From: Apodospora peruviana
Lineage: Eukaryota > Ascomycota > Sordariomycetes > Sordariales > Lasiosphaeriaceae
DNA: 64,000 nucleotides
NCBI GenBank assembly: GCA_033439685.1
Contig: JAUEDM010000003.1
Span: 1,332,001-1,396,000 of the forward strand
Direction: 5' to 3'
Each line of letters opens with the position of its first letter. The first letter of the stretch is position 1. Below are positions 58,549 through 64,000 of this stretch, piece after piece. Position numbers and translations under genes: made by a program. The notes beneath the pieces were generated by a model. The model was not told the DNA's origin. It saw only the letters and a program-made list of their open reading frames with translations, and did not search any database.

Positions 58549-60061
58549 ATGGCTACCCGGCGTTCACTGTCGCTTCACTCCTTTATCCAGTTGTTATTAT
58601 CATTCTCCCTCGCCGAGTGCACAGTCATTCCCGGCAAGCAGTGGTGCGCGGTCTCGGTCCCGGCCATATTCCAACCGTACACCGGCTCAGGATCGGGCAT
58701 CTGTCCGCCCGCAGTCGATGACCAGTCAGCAGACTGGTCGCCCTGGGCGCACAAACCGTACTGCGTGACCACCGCGCCGCGACGAGCTGGGGACCAAGCC
58801 AAAAAGTTTTGTGCTTACACAAACTCGCGCCACGGCTCGCGCGGGCTGAGCCTTGTGACCACGCCAGAGGCGGCGGCCGACAGCACCGTCATTCTGGACG
58901 AATACATGCCGCCTTACGATGTTGGGGAGGAGAAACCGTTCAAGGTGGTCGAGGTGCCCAACAAAGGTCTAGGTGTCGTCGCGACGCGGCACATTTCTCG
59001 ATACGAAGAAATCATGGTCGACTACGCGTCGCTCGCCGTAGAGATTACGTTCGCGTCACTGGTGCCGGCTAAGACTGGGTACAGGGTGTTGCATCTCGCG
59101 GTCGACCAGCTCGCTGATCCCGAGAGTATTTTGGGTTTGGGCAAGAGTAACGACCTCGCGGCGGACGAGATCGAGAACGTGCTGAGGACGAACGCGTTTC
59201 ATACTATACTTGGTGGGATGCCGCATATGGCGCTTTATCCTGTTGTTTCGGTACGTCCCTACCGGGTGATGGGGAGGGTAGTATGAGATGAAGATGGCTG
59301 ACGAAAAAGATGGAGATAGCGGATAAATCACGCTTGTAAGCCAAAGTAGGTACTCCTTATGATTTGTTCCTTGTGTGCTTGGTGACCTGATATACGTCCA
59401 AACAGCGCCTACACGCGATTCATACCACGCACACTGTCCGTCAGCGTCGGCGCATCGAGGGATATCAAACCGGGCGAGGAGATAACCATCAGCTGTACGT
59501 TTTTCTGTCATACCAACCCTTACTTTCCCCCAGGTAACTAATCCTAGAGAAACAACAGACGTAACGGTGGGCCAAACCACGGCCGAGCGTCACAAAGCCC
59601 TCAAGCATTGGGGTTTCGAGTGCCAATGCGACCTGTGCACGAGCAGCGAGCAAGAAATCGCCGCGTCAGACGCCCGTAGGCGCGAGATCGACGACCTTAG
59701 GGGGCAGGCGGCAGCGGCCTACCAGGAGGGAAAACCGTACCAGGCGCTGCGGCTGACGCGGCAGGTTCTCGGTCTGATTCCGTCCGAGGAACTGTTTCCG
59801 CTGTACAGCGAACAGTACGAGAACATTGCGCGCATCTATTGGATTTTGGGGGATTGGGAGACTGGGCTCAAGTACGCACGGCAGTCGTTGGATGTGTTGA
59901 GGGAGCAGGGGTATCTTGAGGATGTGAGGCCGGAGCATCTGGAGGTTATGGTGACGAATTTTAGGCAGAGTGTTGGGACGGCGGGTAGGAGTGGGAAGGG
60001 GAAGGGCAAGATGGCCGGTGGTGGTGGTGGTGGTGGATCTAGTTCACAGAAGGCGGTATGA
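58549..60061 (+). CDS. SET-domain protein with N-terminal signal peptide
   Basis: Four exons (58549-59250, 59320-59345, 59406-59494, 59559-60061) give 439 residues. A hydrophobic N-terminus (SFIQLLLSFSLAEC) looks like a signal peptide, followed by a short Cys-containing domain (WCAVSV..GICPPAVDD..KPYCVTT..KFCAYT). The SET domain runs from about residue 130 (FKVVEVPNKGLGVVATRHIS) through the 26-nt exon 2, which codes for RINHACKPN, to ISYVTVGQTTAERHKAL and the post-SET-like CQCDLC. A TPR-like helical C-terminus follows (about 345-420), then a Gly/Ser-rich end. SET proteins of this layout are lysine methyltransferase-like, but their targets are not known, and a secreted or ER location would make histone methylation unlikely. 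Catalytic Tyr is in EEITISY. Confidence 0.86.
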
Positions 60062-61653
60062 AGACTTGATGGGAAACGGGTGTTATTGGAGAGAAATATA
60101 CAAGTATTTACCTTGAAGAAATGGCTATGGTGATGGGTTTGATAATGATTGTTGAATGATTGTTGAATGATGAGTCTTTACCCATCACCTATGGTATACA
60201 GACTCATGGACAACAGCAATGTTTCGTTGATCCAGGTCCCGAAATAGAACAACTGTTTTATATTTAAGCTCAACTAATTTCAGGCCAACGCATCTCTCGT
60301 CCGAACGGCGTTGAGACACATCAGCTGGAGTTTCTGGGAGCTGTAAGCACTCACAAGTTAGACTAGTGTCGTTGAGCTTTTTGACTTACAGCGTCGAGGG
60401 GCCCAACCGCGACCAGGAGATCGTAGTCTTTACTACGGAGTTCTAGATGTACCTTAGCACGCTTAGCTGCTTATTAGGTAAGCAGTCGTTTCGCGCTCTA
60501 ACCCGGCACTTATATCCGTCGTGTCCGCCAGAAAATTTTCACCCGACCCGTGAGGGTACGGTTTCCCTGTACAGTAAATAGTTTGAGGGTCCGACACACC
60601 TAAGCGCATAGCGGTGTATGAATAATAATAATAATAATAAAAGCCACAAGTCTAGTCACTCCCGGATCCTGAGAATTTTGGATTTCTACAATACTGCCAA
60701 AGCATCCGCACAAATATGACCTTCCCCGTTCCCTTTCCTTTCCTGCTCCTTTTCACCAAATAACTTGTTTTCAGGTTACAGCTGGAGGGATTTGCGAGCA
60801 AGCAGCCAACGACCTCCGTCCGCCAAGTGGCCAAGGCCAGCCCAACCTTCTCGGCGTGCCATCGCCAAGTCGGAATCTCAACGGCGCCAAGAGAAGAGAC
60901 GAGAGTAGAGACCCGGGACGCCACTAGGCATGCTAGGCACGCTAGGTAGACGAATCAGACAGTGTAAGGAACCAAGACAAACCAACGAGCAAGACTTGTA
61001 AGACCTGGCGAAAAGATCGAGTACAAATAAAGCAGAAATGGGCATATCAAACAAAGTATTCGTCTCCCGGCTTCGCAGTATGAAGTTCGAGGGTAGTCCG
61101 TCTCCCATTTTCATGTGAGAAAGGAACACGAAGTGAGGGGGGAGGGTGGCTGATCTGCAAACATCTGACTGATATTCAGGATCTATGCCATGGTTGTTCC
61201 CACAGCTAGTGCTGTAGGATGCAACGAAGACTCGGAACTAGTTCTTCTGAATGAGACCCTACCACAATATCGCATTCCCCGGACTGGCGTTTCTGCTGTC
61301 GATCCCCAGATCAGCCACCGATTCATCGCGTGGAAGGGCCTTTTCGGGGTTTCCCCGAGTTCAATCCTTTTGCGCGGATGACGAGGTTTCATGGTTTGGC
61401 TTCAACAGTCCGGTGTGGTAACGATCAGGTGAACTACCTAGGTACTTATGGATGATACCTTGATATATGAGGAGTTGATAAAAAGGTGGTCGTCCCGCTC
61501 TTCCCCATGTTTTCCCTGGACTTTTGTTCTCTTCCTCTACTCTTCTCTTTTTGGAGTTGATGTGATACCCCTGATAAGCAGATTGCGAGTGATGATATCT
61601 AACCAGCTAGGTTTTACGCCAAGATATAAATACTGCTCTGCCGTATATCGATA
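60062..61653. other. Intergenic region before the transporter gene
   Basis: About 1.6 kb with an (AAT) microsatellite at 60621-60641 and a TACCTAGGTA palindrome at 61435-61444. A CT-rich tract is near 61498-61552, probably in the transporter promoter. No gene was recognised. Confidence 0.5.
60621..60641 (+). repeat. (AAT)7 microsatellite
   Basis: Seven AAT units in a row in non-coding DNA. Confidence 0.92.
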
Positions 61654-64000
61654 ATGGCGGATACGGTGAGCTCGGGGAGCGGGTATGTATTTCCCCACCG
61701 TATATATGCTCAGATGCCTTCTTTGATACAATGGAACTGACGCTCTGGATGTAAGCAGGTCTCAATCAAAGGGTGCTCCCGGCCACCATCTCGAAAAGGG
61801 GGTCTCGGCAAACCAGCATGTCGACCTCAACGCCAACCTCGAAGCTAGGTAATAACTACCGATAATCCACTTCTGCTCTTGGATGCCATTATACCGCGAT
61901 ATCTCTCCCTCACAGATAAGCCATTCATGAACGGTTATTTAACAATACCAAAAATTCAGAATCAAAAACCCCCTCGAAGGCATCCCCTACGATGACCTTA
62001 TGTACAAGGTGGATCTCTTCGCCCAGGAAAAGGGGCTGGTCGAATGCATCCCCCTTCTCCGGAAGGGTGCGCTCGTGGCCCAGAGGCCGGACGACTACGA
62101 GAACATCGCTGGCCCGGAGACGCTCGACGACGACGAGAAGCGCGTCCTCCGCGACGAGGTCGAGCATAAATGGCGTCTCCCGAAGAAGCTCTTCCTGACC
62201 ATCGCCACCTGTTCCATCGGCGCGGCGGTGCAAGGGTGGGACCAGACGGGCACGAACGGTGCCAACATCTTCTTTCCGCATCTCTACGGGATCGGGGGTT
62301 CGAGCGTACACGATAAGATTCTTGTCGGATTGGTGAATGCCGGGCCATATATTGGTAGCGCGTGAGTACAGACCCTGCCGCGTGTTAAAGTTGTTTCGTG
62401 TGAGCGGTGGCTCACAAGGGGTGGGTGGTTTAGGTTTATTGGGTGTTGGTTGTCTGATCCGATCAATAACTGGTTTGGTCGTCGAGGTAAACAAGTCATC
62501 TCCAAATAAAGGGGGGTCATGTTCGGAGTATGCTTACACAATACAGGTGTCATCTTCTTTGCCGCTCACTTCTGCATCTGGCCTGTCATCGGGTCGGCCT
62601 TCAGCCACAACTGGCAACAGCAGCTGGCGAATCGACTGCTGATGGGCATTGGGATGGGTGCTAAAGCTTCCACCGGTGAGTTCCCCAGGGTCTTTGAAGA
62701 AGAACAAGTTCCAGAATACTGACAATGATCACTCTGGTGTAGTCCCGATCTACGCAGCTGAGAACTCACCTGCTTCCATAAGAGGTGCCCTCGTGATGTC
62801 TTGGCGTAAGTCTCGCGCATCACCAACGAGGGATATGTAAACATGGATCCGACTGACCAACTATGTGTACGCAGAAATGTGGACGGCTTTTGGTATCTTC
62901 CTAGGCACAGCGTTTAACCTCGCAGTTTGGAATGCCGGAGCAATCAACTGGCGATTAATGCTAGGTAAGCCAAGGAGCACTCATTCGCATCTTGTCCTTT
63001 CACCTCATTAGGCGAGGTACCTTAGCTGAAACTCAAACACTCACCGATCACCAGGAGCCCCTTTTCTTCCCGCTGTGCCACTGCTACTCCTCATCTACAT
63101 ATGTCCCGAGTCTCCGCGCTGGTATATGAAGAAGAACCGCTACGCTAAAGCCTGGACCGCGATGCTCCAGCTCCGGAACCACCCAATCCAGGTCGCCAGG
63201 GACGTGTTCTACATCCACGCCCAGCTCGAGATCGAAGAGCAGTTGCAGAGGAATAGCAACTATCTGCAGAGATTCGCCGAGCTCTTCACCGTGCCGCGGA
63301 TCCGGCGCGCGAACCTGGCGGCGTTTACCGTCATGATTGCCCAGCAGATGTGTGGTGAGCTCTCCTCCCTCGGCCTAACTATCCCTTTGCCTTCATATCG
63401 TCGGGGTCATGATTAACGTACTGAGCAAGGCATTAACATCATCGCCTTCTACTCCACAACGGTCTTCAAAGAGTCCGGATCCGACGACTTCCAAGCCCTG
63501 CTGGCGTCCTTCGGGTTCGGCCTGGTCAACTGGCTCTTCGCCTTTCCAGCATTCTGGACCATCGACACGTTCGGCCGGCGCTCCCTACTGCTCTTTACGT
63601 TTCCCCAAATGACGTGGACTTTGCTCGCAGCAGGCCTCTGCACCCTGATGGACCAAGGCACCGCCCGCACGGCGCTGGTGTCTCTGTTCGTCTACCTCTT
63701 CGCGGCATTCTATTCCCCGGGGGAAGGGCCCGTGCCGTTCACCTACTCAGCGGAAGTCTACCCGCTCTCCCACCGCGAGATTGGCATGGGCTTCGCCGTG
63801 GCGACGTGCCTGTTCTGGGCGGCCGTTTTGGGCATGACCTTCCCGTTTCTGCTCGATTCTACGGGAACCGTGGGCGCGTTCGGGTGCTACGCCGGGTTCA
63901 ACGCTGTCGCGTTTATCATGATTTTCTTTTTTGTTCCAGAAACAAAACAGAGGACGCTCGAGGAGCTCGACTACGTGTTCGCGGTGCCGACGGGCAAGTT
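61654..64000 (+). CDS. MFS sugar transporter, 3' truncated by window end
   Basis: Exons read: 61654-61682, 61759-61848, 61960-62361, 62434-62486, 62547-62675, 62743-62806, 62875-62964, 63055-63354 and 63430 onward; the last is cut at base 64000. A long cytosolic N-terminus (about 120 residues: [12 protein letters not shown], then [20 protein letters not shown]) precedes the first span [20 protein letters not shown]. Family marks: [22 protein letters not shown], the large central loop, [42 protein letters not shown] and [18 protein letters not shown]. It belongs to the sugar-porter group; the long N-terminus and the [11 protein letters not shown] motif resemble the fungal group that contains YBR241C/Vps73-like transporters. 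Substrate cannot be told. Confidence 0.93.

Overview
This window is nuclear DNA of a filamentous ascomycete, most likely a Sordariomycete and plausibly of the Sordariales. The signs are short introns (about 48-116 nt) with GTRNGT donors and CTRAC branch points, GC-rich coding exons against AT-richer intergenic DNA, an alpha-1,3-glucan synthase of the fungal GH13-GT5-multi-TM type, an asco-laccase with a C-terminal DSGI end, a DUF3176-type gene and a Pho80/PREG-like cyclin. No bacterial, viral, CRISPR, rRNA or convincing tRNA feature was seen. All gene models were built by reading splice sites by eye; spliced lengths divisible by three were used as a check.

Layout. 1-9.4 kb is a housekeeping block: the 3' part of an M20 peptidase, then (minus) geranylgeranyltransferase-I beta, (plus) an Ilm1-family membrane protein, (minus) the NatB auxiliary subunit Naa25/Mdm20, and (minus) a four-exon twin-CX9C gene, Cox23, that is easily overlooked because each exon is short. 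9.4-15.6 kb is gene-poor with decayed coding-like fragments and one doubtful small gene. 15.6-23 kb is the 2339-residue alpha-1,3-glucan synthase. 24.1-26.0 kb is a pyruvate-decarboxylase-like gene carrying two inactivating changes. 28.5-35.2 kb holds a C2-domain protein and an AMPK/KIN4-like protein kinase. 35-46 kb is an accessory stretch: 3.7 kb without genes, a laccase, an SDR oxidoreductase and a heavily broken DUF3176 pseudogene. 46-64 kb returns to denser content: a small Gly-rich conserved protein, an unknown 356-residue protein, Erv2 sulfhydryl oxidase, proteasome beta1 (Pre3), a Pho80-like cyclin behind a very long upstream region and an overlapping uORF, a SET-domain protein with a signal peptide, and a sugar transporter cut by the window end.

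The genes do not form an obvious single pathway or biosynthetic cluster. Functions are spread over the cell wall (AGS), secretory and mitochondrial redox folding (Erv2, Cox23), protein modification and turnover (GGTase-I, NatB, proteasome), signalling (kinase, cyclin, C2 protein) and extracellular oxidation (laccase). The most notable points are the two pseudogenes, the overlapping uORF at the cyclin start, a 37-bp near-contiguous palindrome, tiny exons carrying catalytic motifs, two frame-preserving introns without stops, and two unrecognised conserved-looking genes.
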